A stretch of 41,851 nucleotides of DNA from an uncultured Woeseia sp. (GTDB lineage Bacteria > Pseudomonadota > Gammaproteobacteria > Steroidobacterales > Woeseiaceae). Below the pieces are notes generated by a model. The model ran no database searches. It saw nothing but the letters and a program-made list of their open reading frames with translations, and was not told where the DNA came from. The translations under genes and the position numbers were made by a program. This document shows positions 16,119 through 24,513 of this stretch, piece by piece; the first letter of the stretch is position 1, and each line of letters opens with the position of its first letter. The DNA is taken from positions 1 through 41,851 of the forward strand of contig CAJWFK010000024.1 of the NCBI GenBank assembly GCA_913031125.1. Direction: 5' to 3'.

Positions 16119-17537
16119 ATGTCGAAACACAAAATCAATTTCACGACACTCATTTTATTGCTTCCGGGCATAGCAATACCGGAATTGAATTTACCAGTAC
16201 CTATCCAAAGTGCCCTGAACTATCGGCATGTTCCAGATCAAGCTCTTAGCATATATGTGGAGGATGTGCGGTCCGGAGGAGCAGTCCTGAATTGGAATGC
16301 TGAAGAACCTCGAAATCCTGCATCCGTTGAGAAGATGGTTACTACTCTGGTAGCACTTGATTTATTAGGTCCAGCTTACCGTTGGAAGACGGAGATCAGC
16401 GGTATTGGCGATCTTACTGATGGAATATTGGACGGTGACTTGCTCATCAAAGGTTATGGGGATCCCTATCTCGTTACTGATCGGTTTTGGCAACTACTGC
16501 GGCGGGTACGTCAACATGGCATTGTTTCAATTAGTGGTAATTTGCTTATCGATGATAGTTACTTTGATGTTGGTGATTATGATCCAGGTGCATTCGATAA
16601 TGAGCCTTTGAGAGCCTACAACGTTGCTCCAAATGCGCTGTTGACGAATTTCAAAGTTATCCGATATTCTTTTCAACCCGACTCGACAGGGTCACGTGTC
16701 AATATTTTCTCCGACCCCCCCTTAGACAATATAGAAATCGTTAACCGTTTGCGGCTCAATAGCGGCGCATGCACAGGTTATCAACGTGGGATAACAATTA
16801 CGCCGAGTAAAGACCTAAGAAGCTTTACCTTCAGTGGTCGATTTCCTAGGGACTGTGAACATTATGTTATGGATCGAACTGCACTCAACCATAATGAATT
16901 TACCTATGGATTGTTTAAGTCCCTTTGGCTGGAATCTGGGGGATATTTTTCTGGAACCTGGAAAAATGTAGTAGCTGATGTAGAGCTAGAACCGCTTATC
17001 AGTTTTGATTCGCTACCGCTATCGGAGGTCATCGCGAAGGTCAACAAACATAGCAACAATGTGATGGCAAAACAGCTGCTCTTAACATTAGCAGCTGAAA
17101 AATATGGGGGAGCTGGAACAGCAGTGAAAGGACGTCAAGTTGTTAGTGAATGGTTAAACGAAAATGGAATGAACTTTAGGTATTTCAATATTGATAATGG
17201 GGCGGGGTTGTCGCGGGATTCTAAAATAACAGCCAAAGATCTAGGAGTGCTTTTGCGGTTCGCTTTTGATAGCCCTTATATGCCGGAATACATTAGTTCC
17301 TTATCCTTGGCAGGTCTTGATGGTACTTTGTCGCGACGGTTCAGGGGTACTGATCTAATCGGGCGGGCGCATATGAAAACCGGATCACTCGACGACGTTA
17401 GTACTATGGCAGGCTATTTTCAGTCGCGATCTGGTAAGCGTTATATTGTTGTTAGTATGTTGAACTATAAAGATGTTCATCGTGGACCAGGAAAAGAAGT
17501 GCAAGAGATGTTGCTTCGTTGGCTCTACGATCAATGA
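16119..17537 (+). CDS. dacB: D-alanyl-D-alanine carboxypeptidase/endopeptidase, PBP4 type
   Basis: Peptidase family S13 penicillin-binding protein of 472 residues that trims and opens peptidoglycan cross-links in the periplasm. Seen: a signal-like N-terminus ('INFTTLILLLPGIAIP'), the SxxK active site S69-V-E-K72 in 'NPASVEKMVTTLVALD', the SxN motif in 'NKHSNNVMAKQLL' at about residue 311, and the KTG triad in 'HMKTGSLDDVSTMAGYF' at about 418. The large inserted domain between the first two motifs is typical of PBP4. It starts 29 nt after the regulator gene on the same strand, so it could be cotranscribed, though a functional link is not shown. Confidence 0.93.
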   Translation: MSKHKINFTTLILLLPGIAIPELNLPVPIQSALNYRHVPDQALSIYVEDVRSGGAVLNWNAEEPRNPASVEKMVTTLVALDLLGPAYRWKTEISGIGDLTDGILDGDLLIKGYGDPYLVTDRFWQLLRRVRQHGIVSISGNLLIDDSYFDVGDYDPGAFDNEPLRAYNVAPNALLTNFKVIRYSFQPDSTGSRVNIFSDPPLDNIEIVNRLRLNSGACTGYQRGITITPSKDLRSFTFSGRFPRDCEHYVMDRTALNHNEFTYGLFKSLWLESGGYFSGTWKNVVADVELEPLISFDSLPLSEVIAKVNKHSNNVMAKQLLLTLAAEKYGGAGTAVKGRQVVSEWLNENGMNFRYFNIDNGAGLSRDSKITAKDLGVLLRFAFDSPYMPEYISSLSLAGLDGTLSRRFRGTDLIGRAHMKTGSLDDVSTMAGYFQSRSGKRYIVVSMLNYKDVHRGPGKEVQEMLLRWLYDQ

Positions 17538-17632
17538 CTTTTATTGCGCGCACAGAATCGATGCCTGCTTGGTGATCTGCGACGTATAGTAAACTTCCTA
17601 TCTTTATAGAACCGCTGAGTAGGTTTCTGCTG

Positions 17633-18256
17633 ATGACTTTTCTAGCACGAGCAACAATAAACAAAGCACAGTTAATACTCGCTATTTTTATACTGCAGTT
17701 GCCGGTATTAGCGCAGACACAAACAGCTTATGTAACTGATAATCTGCGACTGGGACTCCATCAGGCTTCGGATACAAGTGATAGTGCATTTCGAAACCTT
17801 GAGAGTGGTCAAGAAATGGAAATCATTTCCCGTACCAGAAGCTATGCAAAGGTGCGTCTTCCAGATGGAATAGAGGGATATGTCAAGACTGCCTACTTGG
17901 TTTTCAAAAAGCCAGCCAAGCTCATTGTAGAGGAGACAGAGGCATTTAATATGGCTTTGAGACAAGAACTTACTGATATGAAAAGGACGTTTGCAAAACC
18001 AGCGGCCAACATTCGGTCGCTTGAGCTTGAGTTGGCAGAGATTAAGCTGTCGATGGAGGCTGGCGAAAATCGCATTGCCGTGCTTTCTAAAGAATTAGCG
18101 TTTTATCGAAGCAGACATGATCAGTTTAGATATAGCATGCCAATGCCCTGGGTAGGGGCCGCCATGCTTGTTTGCCTTGTCGCTGGCTTCTTAATTGGAC
18201 TTCGGTGGCTTGATTGGCTCAGTCGTAAGAGGCATGGCGGAGCTCGGATCTACTGA
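17633..18256 (+). CDS. SH3-domain membrane protein (TIGR04211/YgiM-like)
   Basis: A 207-residue envelope protein: signal sequence ('LILAIFILQLPVLAQTQ'), one bacterial SH3 domain ('AYVTDNLRLGLHQASD' to 'KVRLPDGIEGYVKTAYL', about residues 30-95), a coiled coil ('IRSLELELAEIKLSMEAGENRIAVLSKEL'), and a C-terminal transmembrane helix ('WVGAAMLVCLVAGFLIGLRWL') with a basic tail. This is the YgiM plan. In E. coli ygiM also lies close upstream of glnE, as here, supporting the assignment. Its molecular role is not established. Confidence 0.9.
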   Translation: MTFLARATINKAQLILAIFILQLPVLAQTQTAYVTDNLRLGLHQASDTSDSAFRNLESGQEMEIISRTRSYAKVRLPDGIEGYVKTAYLVFKKPAKLIVEETEAFNMALRQELTDMKRTFAKPAANIRSLELELAEIKLSMEAGENRIAVLSKELAFYRSRHDQFRYSMPMPWVGAAMLVCLVAGFLIGLRWLDWLSRKRHGGARIY

Positions 18257-18388
18257 GTTGTACTTTTCTGTATCTGAAAAATGTGGGTGAATTTTGTGTT
18301 TTTGGCAGAGTATGCAAACTCAGCTCATGAGATTTTTTGATTATGCTTGCGCGGCAGGTACGGGCTATTAACTAACAGATTTGTGAAT

Positions 18389-21289
18389 ATGACGGAAGTA
18401 AGTGAGGACATAGATACTTTTCTTGAGTTAGATTCTCCCGAGATAGTGCACGAGTTAATTAAGCAGTGGAAGGATCGAGTTGACCCATCCAGTCATGAGC
18501 TACTTTTTAAATCGAAATATTATTCAAATGTCTTACAACTAATTGGTAGCAGTGAATATGCGGCCACACTGTTGATCCGAGAATACGAATGGTTAAGTCA
18601 GGTAGAAAAAAACGGGGAACTTGCTAGGAGCATAGATCCAGAGATGTTGGCTGGGTTTTCGAGGTTATCGGAACAGGCGTGCGGTGACTTGGGTGTGATG
18701 CAAGCATTATTGCGCCGTTGTCGCAACCGCCGTCTTTTGCATATTCTTTGGCGCAGTATCGCGGGCCATGATGATGTTTGGCAGTCGTTACATTCGCTTT
18801 CTCTGCTTGCGGACGCACTGATAGCGTCAAGCATAGACTTTGCGACGGAGTCGCTTACGGAACAATACGGTGAGCCCTTAAACAAACGGGGAGAGCCGGT
18901 TCACTTTATTGTCGTAGCTATGGGTAAACTTGGTGGTCAAGAGCTCAATTTTTCATCTGACGTTGATCTGTTATTTCTATACTCTGAAGAGGGGGAAATA
19001 AAAGAGAAGGGCTCACTATCTGGACATGAATTTTTCGTTCGATTGTCAAGGAAAGTTATAACTTTGCTCGACGAAGTGACTGAAGATGGTTTTGTCTACC
19101 GAGTCGATACGCGTTTGAGGCCTTTTGGTAAAAGTGGGCCCTTGGTATTGAGCTTTGCGGCGTTAGAAAGTTATCTATTACAGCATGGTAGGAGCTGGGA
19201 ACGTTATGCCTATGTAAAAGCAAGAGTAGTGAGTCCGACTACGCCCAATCGGGTAATTGCTGAGTTACAAAACAATATTATTAATCCATTTGTGTACCGG
19301 CGGTATTTGGACTATGGGGTTTTCGAATCGTTGCGAGATATGAAGACGTTGATTGAAAATGACGTTCAAAGACGCGAACTCGCCGATAATATTAAGCTCG
19401 GGTCGGGAGGTATACGCGAAATCGAATTTATTACGCAGTGCCTGCAGCTCGTCCGTGGAGGCAGCATTCAAGAGTTGCGATCTCCTAGCTTACGGAAAGC
19501 ACTGTCAAAATTACAAAAACATCGCTACTTGGATGGTAATACAGTCAAAAGGCTTCTAGAGGCATATGAATTTCTTAGGCGGACTGAGAATTCTATTCAA
19601 GCGATACGAGATCAGCAGACACATGATCTTCCAAAGAATACTGAAGATAGGATTCGTTTGATCGTCGCCATGCAATATGCAAACTGGGAATTATTCGAAA
19701 AAGACGTTTCGCTCCATCGGGAATACGTAAGCGGAGAGTTTAAAAAGATTGCATTCCGTGGCGAAGATAAACGATCAAGTGACAGGCTTACGTGTTTGCT
19801 GGAAACCCAGTGGAGTGCCGCGGCGGGGAAAGATGAATGGACCGCGTTTCTGCTAAGTGAAGAATATAAAGATGCTGAACATATATCGCGGGCGATTTGT
19901 AGGTTTGCTGATTCGTCCCTGCAACGCCAAACTGATGTTGCTGCGGGAAATCGTCTGAACAGATTCATGCCAGTTTTTCTGGCGTCGTTAAAGAACTGTA
20001 GCCATCCTGGTAATACTTGCGAGAGAATGCTGGCTATTTTATTGAGTATTGTTCGCAGGAGTTCATATATTGCACTCCTGAATGAAAATCACCGTGCCCT
20101 TGATCAACTAATGGAACTTTGTGATCAGAGCATGTACTTGGCTGATCAAATCAAAAGATTTCCCGCTTTGCTCGATGAATTGCTAGATCTGCGCGTCCTG
20201 AATCAAGAAATTTCAGTCTCCGGAATGCGACAAGAGATGGAGACTCGACTTCATCAGGTAAGGGGACTCGATCAGGAAGCGATTGTAGAGTCGCTCGCTG
20301 CATTTCAAAGAGCTGCTCTATTTCGTATCGGTGTTGCTGACATCATTGGTGGTCTGCCAATTATGAAAGTCAGCGACAGACTTACTGAACTAGCTGAAAT
20401 AGTATTGGATAAAGCACTTGAACTTGTTTGGTCGGAGCTTACGGAAAAATATGGCGAACCTCGATATATAACAAAGGATGGCTCTTTCAAAGCGGGCCTT
20501 GGAATAATTGCTTACGGGAAGTTAGGTGGAATCGAACTTTCTTATAGATCCGATCTCGATCTCGTATTTTTGCATGATTCGCAGGGCTCGCAGCAGCAGA
20601 CGGATGGAGATACACCAATCGATAACAACATTTTCTTCAGTCGGCTTATAAAGCGATTGCTGCATTTTATAACTACACAAACTGGTTCAGGCGCTCTTTA
20701 CGAAGTTGATACGAGATTACGTCCAAGTGGCCAGTCCGGGTTACTGGTCGTTAGCATGGATAGTTTTGCCAAATACCAAAAAGATAACGCTTGGACTTGG
20801 GAACATCAGGCGCTTTTGCGGAGCCGGCCTGTTAGTGGCAGTAATGCTATCGGGAAAAAATTTGAGCAAATTCGCTCAAAGACCCTGAGAGATCGGGTTC
20901 GCCGAGAGGATTTGACTGCCGATGTATTGTCAATGCGTGAAAAGATGCATGAAACTTTGGATCAGAGTTCGGAGACAAACTTTGATCTTAAACAGGGGAG
21001 TGGTGGTATAGCGGACATTGAATTTATTGTTCAATACCTTGTGTTGAAGCATGCAGCCAAGCAGCCAGATTTAATTCGTTATTCTGACAACATTCGACAA
21101 CTTGCAGCTCTTAAAGATGCTGCATTATTGTCAGCTGATGATATGTCTTTGCTGACGCGCACATATAAAGCTTATCGTAAGTGTATGCACCATTTGATTT
21201 TGGATGATAAGCCGGCACTTGTTGATATAGCCGAGTTCATAAAGGAGCGCGACTTTGTCAGAAAAATATGGGCACGAGAAATACAATAG
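18389..21289 (+). CDS. glnE: Bifunctional glutamine synthetase adenylyltransferase/adenylyl-removing enzyme
   Basis: Nitrogen-regulation enzyme that adenylylates glutamine synthetase and removes the AMP, responding to PII and glutamine. The protein carries two nucleotidyltransferase domains: 'GKLGGQELNFSSDVDLLFLY' (adenylyl-removing half, about residue 182) and 'GKLGGIELSYRSDLDLVFLH' (adenylyltransferase half, about residue 710), with 'YRVDTRLRPFG' and 'YEVDTRLRPSG' after each. From ATG 18389 it has 966 residues, close to the E. coli length of about 946; an upstream TTG at 18347 would add 14. Ribosome site weak in either case. Confidence 0.96.
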   Translation: MTEVSEDIDTFLELDSPEIVHELIKQWKDRVDPSSHELLFKSKYYSNVLQLIGSSEYAATLLIREYEWLSQVEKNGELARSIDPEMLAGFSRLSEQACGDLGVMQALLRRCRNRRLLHILWRSIAGHDDVWQSLHSLSLLADALIASSIDFATESLTEQYGEPLNKRGEPVHFIVVAMGKLGGQELNFSSDVDLLFLYSEEGEIKEKGSLSGHEFFVRLSRKVITLLDEVTEDGFVYRVDTRLRPFGKSGPLVLSFAALESYLLQHGRSWERYAYVKARVVSPTTPNRVIAELQNNIINPFVYRRYLDYGVFESLRDMKTLIENDVQRRELADNIKLGSGGIREIEFITQCLQLVRGGSIQELRSPSLRKALSKLQKHRYLDGNTVKRLLEAYEFLRRTENSIQAIRDQQTHDLPKNTEDRIRLIVAMQYANWELFEKDVSLHREYVSGEFKKIAFRGEDKRSSDRLTCLLETQWSAAAGKDEWTAFLLSEEYKDAEHISRAICRFADSSLQRQTDVAAGNRLNRFMPVFLASLKNCSHPGNTCERMLAILLSIVRRSSYIALLNENHRALDQLMELCDQSMYLADQIKRFPALLDELLDLRVLNQEISVSGMRQEMETRLHQVRGLDQEAIVESLAAFQRAALFRIGVADIIGGLPIMKVSDRLTELAEIVLDKALELVWSELTEKYGEPRYITKDGSFKAGLGIIAYGKLGGIELSYRSDLDLVFLHDSQGSQQQTDGDTPIDNNIFFSRLIKRLLHFITTQTGSGALYEVDTRLRPSGQSGLLVVSMDSFAKYQKDNAWTWEHQALLRSRPVSGSNAIGKKFEQIRSKTLRDRVRREDLTADVLSMREKMHETLDQSSETNFDLKQGSGGIADIEFIVQYLVLKHAAKQPDLIRYSDNIRQLAALKDAALLSADDMSLLTRTYKAYRKCMHHLILDDKPALVDIAEFIKERDFVRKIWAREIQ

Positions 21290-21290
21290 A

Positions 21291-21317
21291 TTGTCTATGG
21301 ACAGTTGTGGTTATAAT
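21291..21317 (+). promoter_or_regulatory. Sigma70-like promoter for the zinc-finger gene
   Basis: TATAAT at 21312-21317 is a perfect -10 box; TTGTCT at 21291-21296 could serve as -35, with a spacer of 15 nt that is shorter than ideal. The -10 box sits inside a short inverted repeat GTGG/CCAC. It lies between the glnE stop and the small zinc-finger gene at 21358. Confidence 0.4.
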
Positions 21318-21357
21318 TCCACGTATGTAGATCACAAGTTCAAAAGAGGTGTAGCAC

Positions 21358-21570
21358 TTGTCTGAAAAAAGAGGGACAGTGGATCAGGATCTGATACCGG
21401 CAAATGCCGAGCATTCTTACAGTGTAAGTAAGATGCATTTACCGTTATCTTGCCCTATGCCAGGAATGTATTTGTGGAATTCTCACCCGAAAGTTTATTT
21501 GCCGATAGAAGAGGCTGGATCGGTTAAATGCCCATATTGCGGTGCAGATTATTTACTGGTTGATGTCTAA
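21358..21570 (+). CDS. Zinc-finger domain protein, CHCC type
   Basis: A 70-residue protein whose C-terminal half is a zf-CHCC domain (PF10276): ligands C32, H43, C58 and C61 in 'CPMPGMYLWNSHPKVYLPI' and 'KCPYCGADYLL'. The domain is shared with the mitochondrial complex I subunit NDUFS6, and small bacterial versions are widespread in proteobacteria without a settled function. It starts at TTG 21358, 6 nt after GAGGTG. In gammaproteobacteria this gene often lies near glnE, ilvE and waa genes, as here. Confidence 0.88.
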   Translation: MSEKRGTVDQDLIPANAEHSYSVSKMHLPLSCPMPGMYLWNSHPKVYLPIEEAGSVKCPYCGADYLLVDV

Positions 21571-21592
21571 AATTATTTCTATTGGTATTCGA

Positions 21593-22645
21593 CTAAGCAC
21601 TGAAAACCTGGTTCATTCGATCGATTACGTCATTTATATGGACTAAAGCCATAGCCCCTGGACTGCGGACACGCTGTCCCCAGCGAAGGTCAGCCAGTCT
21701 CTTACCTAGAAAATGTTTTGCCGCGTCCGGATATGCATTCACGGTCAGGTGGCGACTTAGGTATGGGCCACTTCGATCTGGGTTTGAGGTTGCGTAAAGT
21801 CCAATAACGGGCGTGTTAACAGCAGTGGCCATATGTGCCGGCCCAGAGTCCGGACATATTAGAGCAGCTGAAACATTGAGTACTGCTAAAAGTTGTTTGA
21901 GATTTGTTTTACCTATTAGGTTGACGATTTCGTGTTCACAGCTCTTCTGAATTCGGCGACCATACTCTTTTTCCAGGTCCGACGTTCCACCAGTAAGGAC
22001 AATGCGGCAACCAAAATTCTGGTGCGCATAATTTGCTACTGCTGCATATCTATCCGCATGCCAGTTTCGAAAATTCCGCCGGCGCATGCTACTGCATGGA
22101 CTTATGGTTAATATGGGCGCCACTTTTCCGACATGTTGCATGGCGAATGCGCGGTCAGCATCCGATATGGGAATGTCCCACCTTGGAATTTGTTTTTTCA
22201 CACCTATGTAATGGGCAAATCCCATCATGCCGTCAAGGACGTGTTCTTGATGTCGTTCCGCAATACGGTGACTCGTATAAAGCCACTGCAAGTCTCGGGC
22301 GCGTTTATAATCGAAACCGAGTTTCACCGAAGTATTAATCATCCGGTATATTGGGTTTACTCGCATCGAAGCATGCATGCACAATGCGACGTCAAATGCA
22401 TAATTAGCTAGTTCTTTTTTGAGTTGGCGATAGGCTTCTCGACCTCTATTCTTATCGAAAGTGATAAACTTTATGTCCGGAATGTCACCCATCAACTCAG
22501 CTTCAACTTTACCAATGATCCAAGTGATCTGGGTTGCGGGCCAAAAGTCCTGTATAGCACGGACAACTGCTAATGCATGGCAGGTGTCACCAATATGAGA
22601 AAGGCGAATTAGGCAAACACTTTCTGGCGGCGATTCTTTGAACAT
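21593..22645 (-). CDS. LPS heptosyltransferase-like GT9 glycosyltransferase
   Basis: Glycosyltransferase family 9 protein of 350 residues that adds ADP-heptose (or a related sugar) to the LPS inner core at the cytosolic face. Seen: N-terminal 'VCLIRLSHIGDTCHALAVVRAIQ', acceptor-domain segments, the nucleotide-sugar region 'ISPCSSMRRRNFRNWHADRYA', and the C-terminal 'LICPDSGPAHMATAVNTPVIGLYA' typical of WaaC/WaaF. Which heptosyltransferase it is cannot be decided. It is divergent, with only 39 nt between, from the Kdo kinase gene, which modifies the same core region. Confidence 0.88.
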   Translation of the reverse strand: MFKESPPESVCLIRLSHIGDTCHALAVVRAIQDFWPATQITWIIGKVEAELMGDIPDIKFITFDKNRGREAYRQLKKELANYAFDVALCMHASMRVNPIYRMINTSVKLGFDYKRARDLQWLYTSHRIAERHQEHVLDGMMGFAHYIGVKKQIPRWDIPISDADRAFAMQHVGKVAPILTISPCSSMRRRNFRNWHADRYAAVANYAHQNFGCRIVLTGGTSDLEKEYGRRIQKSCEHEIVNLIGKTNLKQLLAVLNVSAALICPDSGPAHMATAVNTPVIGLYATSNPDRSGPYLSRHLTVNAYPDAAKHFLGKRLADLRWGQRVRSPGAMALVHINDVIDRMNQVFSA

Positions 22646-22684
22646 TTTGTCGGACCGGAAAGAATAATAACTTTTTTAGGACGA

Positions 22685-23422
22685 ATGAGTTTGACCGACA
22701 CTGTCGAGAAAACCACTGATGGAGCCATCCTATATGATAGTGATGTGCTCAGCCAGGTGTCAGAACAAATGTTTGCTTCCTATGGCTGGGCGTTAGCAAA
22801 TCCAGTACAAGGCATTTTGAATTCAGCTGGCCGTGGCAATACTATTATTGTCAGCGATGGAATTAATGATTTTGTACTTCGGCACTATTTGCGTGGTGGT
22901 TTTCCTAGTCGGATTGTTGAAGATGCTTATTTTTGGGCTGGTGAGGCCTGTACCCGCTCTTTTCGGGAATTTCGCCTACTATCAAAATTACGGAATCGTG
23001 GTCTTCCGGTACCGCAACCTGTAGGTGCAAGGTATTGTCGTAGCGGGTTGATTTATCGCGCTGATTTGTTGACTAGGAGAATACCCGGTATTTGTTCGCT
23101 AGCTGAAAGAATAATTGAACGGTCGGCAAATACTAAGTTTTGGTGGAGTATCGGATGCAGCTTACGGCGCTTTCACCTCGAAAATGTTTGTCATGCAGAT
23201 TTGAATGCATACAATGTGCAACTCGATTCCGATGACAATCTGTACTTACTTGATTTCGATCGCGGCCGATTTCGTAAGCCGGGCACATGGATGCAGCAGA
23301 ATCTGGCCTGTCTGAATCGTTCCCTGCTAAAAATTGCGAGCTTGGATAAACGCGCAATTTTTGGCCAATCTGACTGGGATGCTTTATTAGAAGGCTATTT
23401 TAGTGAATCTAGATCAGCATAG
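22685..23422 (+). CDS. kdkA: 3-deoxy-D-manno-octulosonic acid (Kdo) kinase
   Basis: Kinase of the KdkA/RfaP group, 245 residues, which phosphorylates the Kdo residue of LPS. Seen: the N-lobe stretch 'FVLRHYLRGGFPSRIVED' (nucleotide-binding Arg/Lys region), 'ARSFREFRLLSKLRNRGLPVPQPVGAR'-type alpha-C and hinge features, the catalytic 'HADLNAYNV' (H170, D172) and the metal-binding 'LLDFDRGR' (D190). KdkA is typical of organisms with a single phosphorylated Kdo (e.g. Haemophilus, Vibrio). Its last 28 nt overlap the convergent acyltransferase gene. Confidence 0.92.
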   Translation: MSLTDTVEKTTDGAILYDSDVLSQVSEQMFASYGWALANPVQGILNSAGRGNTIIVSDGINDFVLRHYLRGGFPSRIVEDAYFWAGEACTRSFREFRLLSKLRNRGLPVPQPVGARYCRSGLIYRADLLTRRIPGICSLAERIIERSANTKFWWSIGCSLRRFHLENVCHADLNAYNVQLDSDDNLYLLDFDRGRFRKPGTWMQQNLACLNRSLLKIASLDKRAIFGQSDWDALLEGYFSESRSA

Positions 23423-24357
23423 ACGTCGCCCAACGGTTCAGGTAACCCTTTAAACCGGCGATGAACCCAGTAGTATTGTTCCGGACACTTCCGGATATGC
23501 TCTTCTAGAATTTCGAGATATTTCTCGGTGTCCTTTACTGGATCATTACTTGGCAGACCTTGAATAGGTGGCAGTAACTCGACTCGGTACCGTCCGTTTT
23601 TGAGTCTTCTCGTAAAATAAGGGATAGCGACGGCTTTGCCTAAATTTGCGAGTGTTGTGGTTGCAATGTTAGTTCGTGCGGGGACTCTAAAGAATGGAAT
23701 AAGTGCCGAGTGCTTTGCTTGATATGCTTGGTCGGGTGCATACCAGACCGGAGTTCCTGTACGGAGGTTTCTCACCATCTTCTTGATATCGTTTTTTTGA
23801 ATTAGCATACGGCCGGAAAGTTTTCTGCTCGACAAAATAAGGTGAGTTAAAAGTTCGTTGCGTAAAGGCCTATAGACAATATCGAAAGGGGGGATATGAT
23901 CACGTAAAACACGGGTACAGATTTCCAAAGTTGTAAAATGAGCACTCAATAGAATTACATTTTTTCCTTGTTTGAGCGCTGTATTAACGTGTTGGGCACC
24001 CGTGACCTCAGTAATACTCCGTAATTTTTCAATAGAACTCCAGCGCGCAAGCCCGAGTTCCATTAATGAAGCGCCGAGCGCTTCAAAATGTTCTAAGGCT
24101 AATTTGTTACGCCGCTTAGCAGACAGTTCGGGAAAACACAGTTCAATGTTGCGCCGTGAAATGGCACGACGCTCGGTAGCTACGCTGTGGGCTAGCCGTC
24201 CTATGGCCTTGCCCAAACAGATCTGTAACCGCAGAGAAAGAAAACACGAAAAGCGGAGAAATCCGATGCCAATCCAGGTTGGCCAGTATTTTAGCTGCCA
24301 GTATTGACGAAAAATGCGTTCACCGGTTTTTGTCATAAAATTTCGTTCCCGAATCAT
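23395..24357 (-). CDS. LpxL/HtrB-type lipid A acyltransferase
   Basis: Inner-membrane acyltransferase of the LpxL/LpxM family, 320 residues, which adds secondary acyl chains to lipid A. Seen: an N-terminal hydrophobic anchor ('WPTWIGIGFLRFSCFLSLRLQICLG'), the HX4E catalytic motif 'SAHFTTLE' around residue 140, 'YAPDQAYQ' around 204, and the C-terminal 'KCPEQYYWVHRRFK'. An alternative start ATG at 24336 ('MTKTGERIF') is possible. It overlaps kdkA tail-to-tail by 28 nt and is divergent from mltD across a 156-nt region holding a long dyad. Confidence 0.92.
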   Translation of the reverse strand: MIRERNFMTKTGERIFRQYWQLKYWPTWIGIGFLRFSCFLSLRLQICLGKAIGRLAHSVATERRAISRRNIELCFPELSAKRRNKLALEHFEALGASLMELGLARWSSIEKLRSITEVTGAQHVNTALKQGKNVILLSAHFTTLEICTRVLRDHIPPFDIVYRPLRNELLTHLILSSRKLSGRMLIQKNDIKKMVRNLRTGTPVWYAPDQAYQAKHSALIPFFRVPARTNIATTTLANLGKAVAIPYFTRRLKNGRYRVELLPPIQGLPSNDPVKDTEKYLEILEEHIRKCPEQYYWVHRRFKGLPEPLGDVYADLDSLK

Positions 24358-24398
24358 TTTTTCTACAGTATGTTAGGGCTGAAGCACTGTGTTTATGG

Positions 24399-24424
24399 TT
24401 GATCAACGAAGTTTCGTTGTTCAA
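24399..24424. promoter_or_regulatory. 12-bp dyad between lpxL-like gene and mltD
   Basis: TTGATCAACGAA (24399-24410) and TTCGTTGTTCAA (24413-24424) are complementary at 11 of 12 positions, around a 2-nt centre. It sits between two divergent envelope genes and is not followed by a T-run on either strand. A regulator-binding operator is more likely than a terminator. The regulator is unknown. Confidence 0.5.
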
Positions 24425-24513
24425 AATATCCCAGAAGCCCGAATTTTACTGACATTAGCAGAAAATTAGTCGGTGCATCTTTATATTGACGAATAAAAAT
24501 TAAGGTCTGTAAG

